From Spirochaetales bacterium (lineage in GTDB: Bacteria; Spirochaetota; Spirochaetia; SZUA-6; JAFGRV01), in assembly GCA_016935735.1 (NCBI GenBank), contig JAFGQK010000102.1, positions 1-33,516 on the forward strand: 33,516 bases of DNA, written 5' to 3'. This document shows positions 25,517 through 33,516 of the stretch, piece by piece (the stretch's first letter is position 1; every line of letters starts with the position of its first letter). The notes beneath the pieces were generated by a model. The model worked only from the letters and a program-made list of their open reading frames with translations, was not told the DNA's origin and searched no databases. Both the position numbers and the translations under genes were made by a program.

Positions 25517-27184
25517 ATGAAGATCAGAATAAAAATAATATTGGTCGTTCTACCGCTTCTTATTATTGCACTCATCATAACAGGAATTTCATCCTATTTT
25601 CTTGCAAGAACCGGTATTACACGGGTTGCCAATGACCTTCTCGGGTTTAAAACAGAAGAACTCCAGAAAAATGCAGTGTATCAATGGAATCTTTTGCTTG
25701 AGAATGAACTGACAGAACAGGAAGAATTTGTAAATGCTGCAAAAGCAGGGATTCTCTCCTTTGCACAGAGCCTTATTAAAAGGGATTCGGAGTTTATTTT
25801 CGCTTTTGACGAGAATATCAACATTACAATGAAAACCCAGACAAATGAACCGGTGGAAATTTATGATCATGAGAAAGAGATGTTAAAGAATCTTCTTAAA
25901 AATCAGGAGACAGCTCTTGTCGAACCGGTTCTGGGGGGAATCAGCAGGGTTGCAACAGGATTCTTTTTTGAACCTTTTCAATGGTATTACATGGTTACTG
26001 TTGAAAAAAATACATTTTACCAGGAAGTGAATCAAATTACCAATTGGAGTTTGATAATCCTGGTTGTTTCCCTGGTCTTTTCATTGTTGCTTCTTCTGTT
26101 TTTTGCCACTTACCTGACAAAACCACTGAATAAAGTGGTGCAGACAATGAAACATATTATGACAACAAAGGATCTTTCAAATCGTGTTCCTGTTGAATAT
26201 AATGATGAAATCGGGAGGCTTGCCCATAACTTTAATATTATGATCGGTGAACTTGAAGAGGCATATACCCAGATTAAGAATTATGCTTTCAAAGCAGTGA
26301 TGGCCCAGAGAAAAGAAAAGCGGATACGCCATATTTTCCAGAAATATGTGCCCAGAGATGTGATCGATCAATTCTTTGTTCATCCCGAAGCCATGCTTGT
26401 GGGAGAAAACCGGGTGTTATCCATTCTCTTTTCTGATATCCGTAATTTCACCACCATATCCGAGGGTATGTCCCCGGATCAACTTGTTAATTCCCTTAAC
26501 AAATATTTCGGCATAATGGTGGATATTATCATGGGAAGGAAAGGGGTTGTTGATAAATATATAGGTGATGCGATTATGGCTTTTTTCGGGGCACCGGTAA
26601 AGCATGAAGATGATGCGGTACAGTCTGTCTCTGCAGGCCTTGATATGCTCGATGCTGTTATGGAGTTCAATAAACACCAGAAAAAACTCGGGATTCCCGG
26701 GTTTACCACAGGGATCGGGATTAATTACGGTATTGTTACCGTAGGGAATATCGGGTGCCAGAAAAAGATGGATTACACTGTTATTGGCGATATGGTAAAC
26801 CTCGCATCCCGGCTGGAAGGATTAACAAAAAAGTATAAACAGAGTCTCATTATTTCCGAAGAATTAAGAAGCCTGGTGGTGAATGACGTCAACTGCAGGA
26901 TGATCGATAAGGTGCGTCCCAAAGGCAAGACAAAGGCGGTAAACATCTACTCTGTATACAGGAAATTGACAGATAATGAGAAGAGTGCCTGGAAACAGCA
27001 TGGTGAAGCAATGCGGACATATTACAACCTTGATTTTAAAAGAGCGAAAGAGATGTTCAGGCAGGTACTGAATTTTTTGCCGGAAGATCCTCTTGCCCTT
27101 CTTTTTATTGAAAGGTGTGATGAATACCTGGTATCACCCCCGCCGCCTGACTGGGATGGGATAACGATTATGAAAGAAAAGTAA
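25517..27184 (+). CDS. Membrane-bound class III adenylate cyclase with HAMP domain
   Basis: 555 residues. TM1 about 7-29; an extracytoplasmic sensor of about 145 residues; TM2 about 177-199; HAMP about 200-252; a linker helix; and a class III cyclase domain about 297-480. Metal-binding aspartates are D307 (LFSDIRNFT) and D351 (YIGDAIMAFFGAP). K347 and T421 (DYTVIGD) sit at the adenine-selecting positions, as in ATP-using bacterial class IIIb enzymes. N428 and R432 (VNLASRLE) are the transition-state pair. All catalytic residues are therefore present and cAMP synthesis is expected. The last ~70 residues hold one TPR-like helix pair (LDFKRAKEMFRQVLNFLPEDPLALLF). The ligand is unknown. It follows the envelope operon by 137 bp with its own promoter. 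Confidence 0.93.
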   Translation: MKIRIKIILVVLPLLIIALIITGISSYFLARTGITRVANDLLGFKTEELQKNAVYQWNLLLENELTEQEEFVNAAKAGILSFAQSLIKRDSEFIFAFDENINITMKTQTNEPVEIYDHEKEMLKNLLKNQETALVEPVLGGISRVATGFFFEPFQWYYMVTVEKNTFYQEVNQITNWSLIILVVSLVFSLLLLLFFATYLTKPLNKVVQTMKHIMTTKDLSNRVPVEYNDEIGRLAHNFNIMIGELEEAYTQIKNYAFKAVMAQRKEKRIRHIFQKYVPRDVIDQFFVHPEAMLVGENRVLSILFSDIRNFTTISEGMSPDQLVNSLNKYFGIMVDIIMGRKGVVDKYIGDAIMAFFGAPVKHEDDAVQSVSAGLDMLDAVMEFNKHQKKLGIPGFTTGIGINYGIVTVGNIGCQKKMDYTVIGDMVNLASRLEGLTKKYKQSLIISEELRSLVVNDVNCRMIDKVRPKGKTKAVNIYSVYRKLTDNEKSAWKQHGEAMRTYYNLDFKRAKEMFRQVLNFLPEDPLALLFIERCDEYLVSPPPPDWDGITIMKEK

Positions 27185-27185
27185 C

Positions 27186-27371
27186 CTAAAACAACTCTTT
27201 CAACTCTTCTTTTATATAGATAAATGGTAATACGGTAATGTTCTCATGAATTTGATATCTTTTTTCTCCCGGGTAAATAATCCAGATATATTCTATTTTC
27301 ACCTTTATTTTTTCAACATCATCATTCCGGGTAGTAAAACATTCATAAGCGATTATTAGGATAATTACCAT
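27186..27371 (-). pseudogene. Possible remnant of a Uma2-family nuclease C-terminus
   Basis: A 61-codon frame (with a stop three codons upstream of its ATG and no ribosome binding site) contains IEYIWIIYPGEKRYQIHE. This resembles the Uma2 restriction-endonuclease pattern GVeyvWviDPe.r.v.vy near the C-terminus. The preceding stretch AYECFTTRNDDVEK may be the shortened EVxSPsNR segment, with about five residues missing. The conserved DP is YP here. It lies next to the clearly decayed ATPase fragment on the same strand. It could instead be chance or a short unknown gene; the call is tentative. Confidence 0.3.
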
Positions 27372-27524
27372 GAAAATTCAACCATGATATCCGTATTTTC
27401 ATGGGGAGATAGCTGAATTCAGGTATGCTGAGAGAACATTTTATCCGGAGAGGAGATTCCCTCATGCAGAAAATACTATCACTCAAGATTCATATAAGCG
27501 AGCCATTTCACAATATGTCTGATT

Positions 27525-27725
27525 TCATGACTTCCAATTCCGCATTTTATGTAATTCATCAAAAATTACCAGTTCCTTCTTCCTGCCCCAGCTTTTTTCT
27601 TTTATAACCTGGTGATGTTCTGTGTAATCATAATTAAGATAATCAAAAGAGTCGGTAATCATCTTTGACAGTGTTGTTTTTCCACTCTACCTGGGGCCGG
27701 ATAAAAGGACAATTAGACGGGAATT
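27525..27725 (-). pseudogene. AAA_14/DUF4143-type ATPase fragment with two nonsense codons
   Basis: Read on the minus strand in one frame: RLIVLLSGPR, stop (TAG, 27687-27689), SGKTTLSKMITDSF, then DYLNYDYTEHHQVIKEK, and KELVIFDELHKMRNWKS followed by TGA (27525-27527). This is the Walker A (GPRQxGKTT), the ylNyD segment and the Walker B (FDElHKM.nWKSW) of the AAA_14 ATPases that carry a C-terminal DUF4143. The TAG replaces the usual Gln and the TGA the usual Trp, each explained by one transition. The start and the whole DUF4143 half are missing. A dead accessory gene, probably of toxin/defence or mobile origin. The 555-bp stretch 27185-27740 has no intact gene. Confidence 0.85.
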
Positions 27726-27740
27726 ATATAAACAAAAGAT

Positions 27741-30700
27741 TTATTTCACTTTAATACAGGGGAGCCCGAACTTCAGGTAAATATTGTCCCTGTCTATCGT
27801 GGGATGCTGCATACCCCGGGTCAACTCCGGTACCGTTTTGCCTACATAGGCCTGTAATTCATCTATCATAATAATACCGTTTCCGTCCGTATCCGCTTTT
27901 TTGTCTTTCAGGCAGGAGATGATCGCCCAGGAAAAGAGTCCGTTTTTATACTGATCGCTTTCATAGGACAATTCACCTCCCCTGGACGAGGAAAAAACGA
28001 TAGCCCCTGAACGGCGAAGAAGGTCATTATAGATATAGCGGTCGCGGTCGAAAAGATAGGATCTTTTTTCCTTATTCTTTGTAACTAATAACCCCCTTTT
28101 CGTTGTACGGGCGGCAAGCCCTTTTGCATCCGCCATTTCATAATAATCCTGCCGGATGTCATCCTCTATTTCTCCGGACTCGCAGGTATCCATGAGAAAA
28201 AGTTTTTTACGGGCGCAGGTTTCATGGAGAAGATTCTCGATAAGTTCAAATGTTGCCGCTGTCCCGGGAAGATTATGCACATCGGTATCATGAGTAAGGT
28301 AATAATATGTTGCGTCGTCGTCCGTATCATGCACCCCATGGCCGGAAATAAAGAGGACAAAGGTATCGTCTACCGATGAGTTTTTCAAGAACTGCCCGGC
28401 ATTCTTTATGACAGCAGGGGTAACTTCCTTATCCAGGTATGTTTTTATATGAATTTTCCCGTATGCATTTTTCATTGTGCCGAAAATATCTGCAAGGTCT
28501 TTTACGTCTTTATCTGCATAGTTAAGGTTAAGCCCGGGATTTTTATAGTCGGAAACACCGAATCCGATAAAATAAAGATCACCTTTTACTTTGCGGTCAT
28601 ATGATGCATAAGCTAATGCCCTGTATGATTCTGCCCCGGTCTCGTTCAGGCAGGCTACTTCTATCTTGTTTTCACCTTCTGAAAGCTCTATCTTTTCTGT
28701 TATGTTAATTTCTTTCCCTGCCGCGGGCTTTCCGTAAGCACCGAAAAGCGGAACATCGTTCACATAAATGTTATACGATACGATGGTATAGTGGGTGTCT
28801 TTGAAAAGGCATTGTAATGTTGCATACTTATCCCTGGTCGTTACGTTTTTGATGGATACAAAAGGGACATGCGGTGTTTTTGAAAGTGAATCTTCATTGA
28901 TTTTTGTCTTTTTAAGTCTTTTCGTATATTGTGTGTAATAATGATTAATTAATGTTCTGTTTGTTGAACCGATCTTTTCAAGAAGAATATCCGGACGGTT
29001 GTTTTTTACGGCAAACTGATCGATATTCCAGGCGTCCATTCCCCGTACCATGGCGACCAGTTGGCCGCCCTGCCCGGAGGAATCCCAGTACCCGTCCCGG
29101 GAGTAAATAAGCCAGTCGGTAAGGTTGTCGGAGGAAACGAGTGAAACCGTCTCGCCGGTGGTAAGATTGCGGATTACTGCCCTGGAGTCGTTACTCCCGG
29201 AAAGAAGGTAGTTTCCGCATGGAGAAATCGCTATATCATTTACCTGGCGAATATGATCCTTATAGACAGCGATTTCCCTGCCTGTTGCAATATCCCATTG
29301 TTTTATTGTTGAATCCCAGCTCCCGGAAAACACCTGTTTACCGTCTTTAGAAAAGCAGACCGTTTCCACCACCCATGTATAACCGGAGAAAGTGCGGAGT
29401 TCTTTTCCTGTTTTTATATCCCAGAGTTTTGCCTGATAAGTAATTCCAGAAACAAACCGTGAGCCATCAGTAAAGACTTTTTCCTGTTGACTATATCCCC
29501 CGGAAAGAATCTTTGTACCATCGGGAGAAATACAGACAGAACTCACCCCCCCTGTATGGCCTAAAAAGGTGTTTACCGGGTAACCTCTTTTTGTCTCCCA
29601 TAATACTATTGTTTTATCTGCGCTGCCGGAGACAAAAAAGTTTCCGTCCGGGGAAAAAGCGACGGATGCTACATAATTGGTATGTCCCTTAATGGTATAA
29701 ACAGGTATTCCGGCAGCGATGTCCCAGAGAATAATACTATTGTCAATGCCCCCTGAAAGACCATACTTCCCGTCCGGTGAAAACCGGACCGAGAAAACAA
29801 AACCCTTATGTCCCTCAAAGGTTTTAAGGCACACACCTGTCTGTACATCCCATAATTTCACTGTTTTATCATTCCCTGCAGAAAGTAATTGAGTGCCGTC
29901 CGGCGAAAAGCAGACTGATTGTATTTCCCATTCGTGGCCTTTGAAGTCACCTGTTTTCCTTCCCTGTTCCAGATCCCAGAGGGCAAGGACACCCGCTTCA
30001 CCACCTGTTACGATATATCTGCCGTCCGGGGAATAACAGACTGCTTTCACCTGTCCGGAGTATCCTTTAAAACGTCTTATCTCTCTCCACGTATCTGCAT
30101 GCCATAAAATAACCGTTCTCCCCGCATCGGCAGAAAGGAAATACGAATGGCCGGGTGAAAAACAGGCAGATTTGATTGCAGCCGGATGTGCCGTGAGTGT
30201 CCGCAGCTCTTTGCCTGTGGGGATATCCCATATCTTTATTGTTTTATCATAGCCTGCCGAAACAACGGATGTCCTGTCAGGAGAAAAATGTACCGAGGTG
30301 ATGTATCCATTATGACCGGAAAAGCTTTTTAGTTTCTTTCCGGATTCTCTGTCCCAGAGAATCATTTCCGCCTTGTCCAATAATCCGCCGCCGGAAAGAA
30401 TATGCTTGTTGTCCGGTGAAAACGCGACGGCATGAATCCCCATTATATGCCCCCGGAAAATTCTTACCGGGTTTTCCTTTTCAATATCCCAGAGTATTAC
30501 ATTGGCATCTCCGCCGCCGGAAAGGAAATAGTTCCCGTCAGGTGAAATGGCTATTGCATTAATAAAAGAAGAATGACCGGAAAAAACCCTTGTGATGTTA
30601 CCGGACAGGATATCCAGAAGCATTATGGTATGATCGGACCGCGCCAGGAGAGCGGAATTCCCGTTTAAGAGAAAAACTAAAGCAAGGACATTCGCGGTTT

Positions 30701-31061
30701 TATCGGTAAAGGTTTTTATTGCCTCACCGGTTTCAACATTCCAGAGTATTATATTGTGATCCCTGCCGGACGAAAGGGCGTATCTGCCATCCGGTGAAAA
30801 GCAGACAGCGTAGACAAAACCGGTATGTCCGGTTAATTTCCTTATCTCTTTTCCCGTGTACACATCCCAGAGGCTTATCGAGGTATCCGAACTCGCTGAA
30901 AGGATATACCGTTCATCCGGTGAAAAGCAGACAGCATTTATTTCCATGGAATGACCTAACTGGATAACCATTTCCGGTTGTTCAGTTGAATGAAGTGAAA
31001 AGCATAATAAGAGTAAAACCCAGATAATAAATACAATATGCATGATTTTTTTCAGACTCAT
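27741..31061 (-). CDS. Exported WD40-repeat caspase-like (peptidase C14) protein
   Basis: 1106 residues. An N-terminal hydrophobic segment (about 8-25, HIVFIIWVLLLLCFSLHS) is a signal or anchor. Fourteen WD40 repeats follow (residues about 35-650), each of the form VxxVxFSPDGxxxLSGxxDxxIxLWD, enough for two seven-bladed propellers; repeats 3 and 14 are degenerate and repeat 12 carries an insertion. After a linker comes a beta-sandwich (about 725-810), then a caspase-fold domain (about 826-1106). Its catalytic His908 is in FISGHGVHD and Cys960 in LFLMDTCESGE. Orthocaspases of this kind cut after Arg/Lys (family knowledge). DTDGNGIIMIDE (1057-1068) matches an EF-hand calcium loop. A strong GGGAGG precedes the ATG. 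It lies downstream of the GT-C-like gene on the same strand. A protease acting outside the cytoplasm is inferred. Confidence 0.9.
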   Translation of the reverse strand: MSLKKIMHIVFIIWVLLLLCFSLHSTEQPEMVIQLGHSMEINAVCFSPDERYILSASSDTSISLWDVYTGKEIRKLTGHTGFVYAVCFSPDGRYALSSGRDHNIILWNVETGEAIKTFTDKTANVLALVFLLNGNSALLARSDHTIMLLDILSGNITRVFSGHSSFINAIAISPDGNYFLSGGGDANVILWDIEKENPVRIFRGHIMGIHAVAFSPDNKHILSGGGLLDKAEMILWDRESGKKLKSFSGHNGYITSVHFSPDRTSVVSAGYDKTIKIWDIPTGKELRTLTAHPAAIKSACFSPGHSYFLSADAGRTVILWHADTWREIRRFKGYSGQVKAVCYSPDGRYIVTGGEAGVLALWDLEQGRKTGDFKGHEWEIQSVCFSPDGTQLLSAGNDKTVKLWDVQTGVCLKTFEGHKGFVFSVRFSPDGKYGLSGGIDNSIILWDIAAGIPVYTIKGHTNYVASVAFSPDGNFFVSGSADKTIVLWETKRGYPVNTFLGHTGGVSSVCISPDGTKILSGGYSQQEKVFTDGSRFVSGITYQAKLWDIKTGKELRTFSGYTWVVETVCFSKDGKQVFSGSWDSTIKQWDIATGREIAVYKDHIRQVNDIAISPCGNYLLSGSNDSRAVIRNLTTGETVSLVSSDNLTDWLIYSRDGYWDSSGQGGQLVAMVRGMDAWNIDQFAVKNNRPDILLEKIGSTNRTLINHYYTQYTKRLKKTKINEDSLSKTPHVPFVSIKNVTTRDKYATLQCLFKDTHYTIVSYNIYVNDVPLFGAYGKPAAGKEINITEKIELSEGENKIEVACLNETGAESYRALAYASYDRKVKGDLYFIGFGVSDYKNPGLNLNYADKDVKDLADIFGTMKNAYGKIHIKTYLDKEVTPAVIKNAGQFLKNSSVDDTFVLFISGHGVHDTDDDATYYYLTHDTDVHNLPGTAATFELIENLLHETCARKKLFLMDTCESGEIEDDIRQDYYEMADAKGLAARTTKRGLLVTKNKEKRSYLFDRDRYIYNDLLRRSGAIVFSSSRGGELSYESDQYKNGLFSWAIISCLKDKKADTDGNGIIMIDELQAYVGKTVPELTRGMQHPTIDRDNIYLKFGLPCIKVK

Positions 31062-31090
31062 AAGTCCTCCCTTTACCTATTTGTAAAGAA

Positions 31091-31111
31091 CCGGCTCGAC
31101 AGGACAGCCGG
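31091..31111 (-). terminator. Weak hairpin after the GT-C-like gene
   Basis: CCGGCT (31091-31096) and AGCCGG (31106-31111) form a six-pair stem with a nine-base loop in the 62-bp gap before the WD40-caspase gene. On the minus strand it is followed by TTCTTT, a poor U-tract, so it may only attenuate read-through. Confidence 0.3.
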
Positions 31112-31123
31112 GAGTGTTATTAG

Positions 31124-33202
31124 TTATGACCAGCCATTGATGAGCCATTGTTTCCAGCGCTTTTTTAAGTGAGTATACAACTCCATTGCCGTTGCATGGG
31201 ATTCTTCATTTTCCCTGGCTTCCTCTTCCTGGTTAAGCTGACCTGCGATTTTTGAAAGCTCTTCTCCAAGAAAAATACGGCAGCGGAGAAGACCGGCTGC
31301 CCCTGCATCGTCCAGGGGAAGGCTTTCCAGGGAGGTCAGCCGTTTTTCCAGAAGATGAATTACCTTGCCAAACAACGCGGGCTCGTACCGGAGATTGCTG
31401 TAAAGCATTTTATAACTCCAGAGCCAGGCAGGATTGTATTCCCAGGCTTTTGCAAATAGATCAAGCAGGTGAACGGAATCCCACTTTTTCGGCTGGCTGA
31501 AATAAAATGCTGCACTACTTATCGCTTCCCGGGCAGTATCCGGAAAGGTAAGCTTGCCGGAAGTAAAGCGTGCTGCGAGCTCCGTCCCCAAAGGCCGGCT
31601 GGTATTGGCAAAAAGGAGATCGCGTTCATCTGCATAAATAATGATCCAGCAGCCGGTACTCAGGGCAGTATAAATAAGATCGCTGGATGCATCCGAATGA
31701 CTGGTAATGAGGATGTCCGCTTTTATTGCACGGAGGAGTTGTACCGGGTCTGCATTCGCCATTGAAGGCACCTTGTTCCCGGTCAAATACTGGTACCAGT
31801 GATACGCCTCTTCGCTGTACACCTGCTGGGCCCTCCCACCGATAAAGACCTTGAGCTGCGGACAATTCCAGCGGAGAAAACCCTCCCATAACCACGGGTT
31901 AAAAACATTCCCGGTAATATGGTTGGAATTGATGAACTGAATCAGTTTGCTGTTGTAGTTTTTATTGACATAGTGCATCCGTTCAAACAACGTTCCGGGT
32001 CCGGTATTCAGCAATGGATTGGCCGGGTGATAGTTAAGCAGGTTATCCCGGGTAATCACAATGCAGAAGAGCAGCAAACAACCCTGTAATACTGCGGGTA
32101 ATATCCGCCGGAGTCTTGTAAAATCGAACACCCATTTAAGCTGGCATGCCAGGGGGATAGCCAGAACAGGGAGGGCAATGGCGATAAAACGGTTGGAACA
32201 TACTGCCATGATTCCGGTACCTATAGCGGTGCCGGCTTCAAAAAGGATAAGTTTCCATTCTCCTGTTTCCATAATTTCCCGCCACGGTATCTTGCTGTTT
32301 TTACAGAAAAAATGGCAGGCCAGGCGAATTCCGGACAGGATGAAAATGATCCCCCCGGTGATAAAGAAAGCAATAATCCCGCTCATGAAAAAGGAAAGCT
32401 GATTTGTTTCACAGACAGGAAGCCAATCACGGACGGTATGCCATACCCCTGCATGCATCATCCGGAATGGAAAGGTGAGGTTTGTAAACCCAAAGGGATT
32501 GGCCAGGCCGGCAAGCAGGAACCCTGCCAGGATTGCTGCGGGGAAATGCCATTGCTTTTTCCAGGCATGCCCCGGGTTTTTTATTATTTCAGGGATCATA
32601 ATGCATCCGCAGAAAAGGCAGAGCAGACCCAGGCCAAAGATGAACCCGCCGTGGATATTTGCCCAAACCGCAATAACAGGAACTACCAGCCAGACCGTCC
32701 GGGGTCTGCTGAATGTTCTTTCCAGCAGCCAGAGTTCCAGGCAGAGGAACATAAGGGTAAACAGATTGGGTCTAAGAACGGTATAAACGTTCAGGCCGCC
32801 CGTAACAGCAGCTGCAACAAACAGTGCGATGACCGGGGGAATTTTCCGCTCCAGCATTGCCAGGATCAAAAATAAAAGGCAGAGTGCGAGAAGCGTAAAC
32901 TTGACTGCCAGAAGCCCCGTCCCCCCGAAGTACTGTTCTGCAAGGTAAAGCAGCACAGAGGCACCCCAGTTCTGGTTAACCCATGTGCTGTTCCCGGTAC
33001 TGAAAGCCCATGTGTCCGGGGAATTCCACTCCCAGGCCATACTATCCCTGCCGGAAGCAAGGGCAGTAAACAAATCCCCTGTCAACAGGGGAATACCGAA
33101 GACTGCCGCCAGCATAAGGATTGCCAGTATGACTCCCGTGATGATGAATAGACGGTCGATGTTACCCGGGGAATGATTTATACCATTTATATTTTTCGCC
33201 AT
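31124..33202 (-). CDS. Polytopic GT-C-like membrane protein
   Basis: 692 residues with roughly ten membrane helices in the first ~420 residues (for example 18-40, 97-117, 124-143, 147-160, 170-200). A soluble, mainly helical C-terminus of about 270 residues follows. The first loop holds TGDLFTALASGRDSMAWEW and SPDTWAFSTGNSTWVNQNWG. Further on are VLRPNL (142-147) and WANIHGGFIFGL (180-191). These match a family of predicted GT-C-fold membrane proteins (acidic residue in loop 1, W..W pattern, HGgf motif) whose members are mostly uncharacterised and may transfer sugars from polyprenyl phosphates. The activity is inference. The C-terminal part contains TPR-like helices (KAWEYNPAWLWSYKML). AAGG seven bases before the ATG and a strong promoter upstream support the start. 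Confidence 0.8.
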   Translation of the reverse strand: MAKNINGINHSPGNIDRLFIITGVILAILMLAAVFGIPLLTGDLFTALASGRDSMAWEWNSPDTWAFSTGNSTWVNQNWGASVLLYLAEQYFGGTGLLAVKFTLLALCLLFLILAMLERKIPPVIALFVAAAVTGGLNVYTVLRPNLFTLMFLCLELWLLERTFSRPRTVWLVVPVIAVWANIHGGFIFGLGLLCLFCGCIMIPEIIKNPGHAWKKQWHFPAAILAGFLLAGLANPFGFTNLTFPFRMMHAGVWHTVRDWLPVCETNQLSFFMSGIIAFFITGGIIFILSGIRLACHFFCKNSKIPWREIMETGEWKLILFEAGTAIGTGIMAVCSNRFIAIALPVLAIPLACQLKWVFDFTRLRRILPAVLQGCLLLFCIVITRDNLLNYHPANPLLNTGPGTLFERMHYVNKNYNSKLIQFINSNHITGNVFNPWLWEGFLRWNCPQLKVFIGGRAQQVYSEEAYHWYQYLTGNKVPSMANADPVQLLRAIKADILITSHSDASSDLIYTALSTGCWIIIYADERDLLFANTSRPLGTELAARFTSGKLTFPDTAREAISSAAFYFSQPKKWDSVHLLDLFAKAWEYNPAWLWSYKMLYSNLRYEPALFGKVIHLLEKRLTSLESLPLDDAGAAGLLRCRIFLGEELSKIAGQLNQEEEARENEESHATAMELYTHLKKRWKQWLINGWS

Positions 33203-33259
33203 TTGCCTTAACCTTGTAGATATTGGTTTAAAAGCTATTCAGGACATATTCCTGTTGTT

Positions 33260-33288
33260 ATCATAATGCATTACCCCGGGAATGTCAA
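33260..33288 (-). promoter_or_regulatory. Strong sigma70-type promoter for the GT-C-like gene
   Basis: On the minus strand a perfect TTGACA (33283-33288) and TATGAT (33260-33265) are separated by 17 bp, about 57 bp before the ATG at 33202. It may also drive the WD40-caspase gene downstream. Confidence 0.6.
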
Positions 33289-33305
33289 TTTACACCCGAC
33301 CACGG

Positions 33306-33348
33306 GGTGCGATTTCCCAATCAGGTTTTTCTAACAAAAAACCGCACC
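33306..33348. repeat. Bulged hairpin-forming element
   Basis: GGTGC (33306-33310) pairs with GCACC (33344-33348), and GGTTTTT (33324-33330) pairs with AAAAACC (33337-33343). The right-hand partners are adjacent while the left-hand ones are separated by thirteen bases. It lies just upstream of the promoter at 33260-33288. Confidence 0.5.
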
Positions 33349-33364
33349 TGTTCACCTCTCGGTT

Positions 33365-33453
33365 AACCACTCATCTTCACTAATCGACACTAATAAATTT
33401 AGGAATTATATTATATACATAAAGATAAGGCAAATTAGTGAGGATTAGTGGTT
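33365..33453. repeat. Inverted repeat built from 10-bp tandem units
   Basis: The left arm AACCACTCATCTTCACTAAT (33365-33384) and the right arm ATTAGTGAGGATTAGTGGTT (33434-33453) are inverted complements at 18 of 20 positions. Both arms are made of ten-base units of the type ATTAGTGxxG; the left side has a third unit (33385-33394). The 49-bp centre is very AT-rich, and seven T follow the right arm. It resembles a class of interspersed repeat I recall from environmental bacterial genomes. The rest of 33203-33516 holds no gene. Confidence 0.75.
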
Positions 33454-33516
33454 TTTTTCTTATTAAGAAGTAAGTGAACTGTTACAAAAAACCTATTATT
33501 CAAAAAAAGGGCATTG

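Noticed and set aside
27425-27607. 60-codon plus-strand ORF
   Set aside because: It is the antisense of the decayed AAA_14 ATPase and flanking sequence.
32312-32875. 187-codon plus-strand frame opposite the GT-C-like gene
   Set aside because: Antisense shadow with random-looking Gln/Pro/Lys-rich composition; the minus-strand frame has membrane helices, promoter and start.

Overview
The window most likely comes from a spirochaete or a close relative. This is an inference. The strongest sign is a GreA transcript-cleavage factor fused to a ~730-residue helical N-terminal region and preceded by a TPR gene, an arrangement I know from spirochaete genomes. Supporting signs are many exported proteins with sec signals, a lipoprotein, candidate outer-membrane proteins, an exported WD40-caspase and a HAMP-class III cyclase. 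I see no rRNA, tRNA, CRISPR array, intact insertion sequence or replication origin.

Layout. (1) 1-6985, minus strand: a giant UvrA-like protein with four ABC cassettes, translationally coupled to an alpha/alpha-toroid (prenyltransferase/squalene-cyclase-like) protein, then a beta-solenoid-like protein that runs off the left edge. (2) 7272-8663, plus: an orphan class I methyltransferase and an orphan 119-residue protein. (3) 8668-11142: a partner-switching module. It has a membrane HAMP-SpoIIE phosphatase on the minus strand, divergent from a GHKL kinase-like protein and a STAS protein. (4) 11138-16112, plus: tgt, an exported NlpC/P60 hydrolase, the lipid II flippase gene murJ and an exported HEAT-repeat protein, closely packed. 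tgt and murJ seem to need non-standard start codons (ATT and CTG). (5) 16113-16194: a 19-bp tandem repeat that exactly fills the gap between two convergent stop codons. (6) 16195-21703, minus: an operon of TPR protein, GreA fusion, and a von Willebrand A membrane protein with an acidic 8-residue repeat. (7) 21871-25379, plus: three exported or outer-membrane proteins in one operon, then an adenylate cyclase with its own promoter (25517-27184). (8) 27185-27740: decayed gene fragments, including an AAA_14/DUF4143 ATPase with two nonsense codons. (9) 27741-33202, minus: an exported 14-WD40 caspase-like protease and a GT-C-like polytopic membrane protein. The right end (33203-33516) has no gene but holds a good promoter and two structured repeat elements.

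The most unusual items are the four-cassette UvrA, whose halves have lost complementary accessory domains and which is coupled to a toroid protein; the two apparent non-canonical starts; the non-coding repeats at 9965, 16113 and 33365; and the degenerate SpoIIE phosphatase facing a kinase-STAS pair. Family assignments come from reading motifs by eye. No database search was run.
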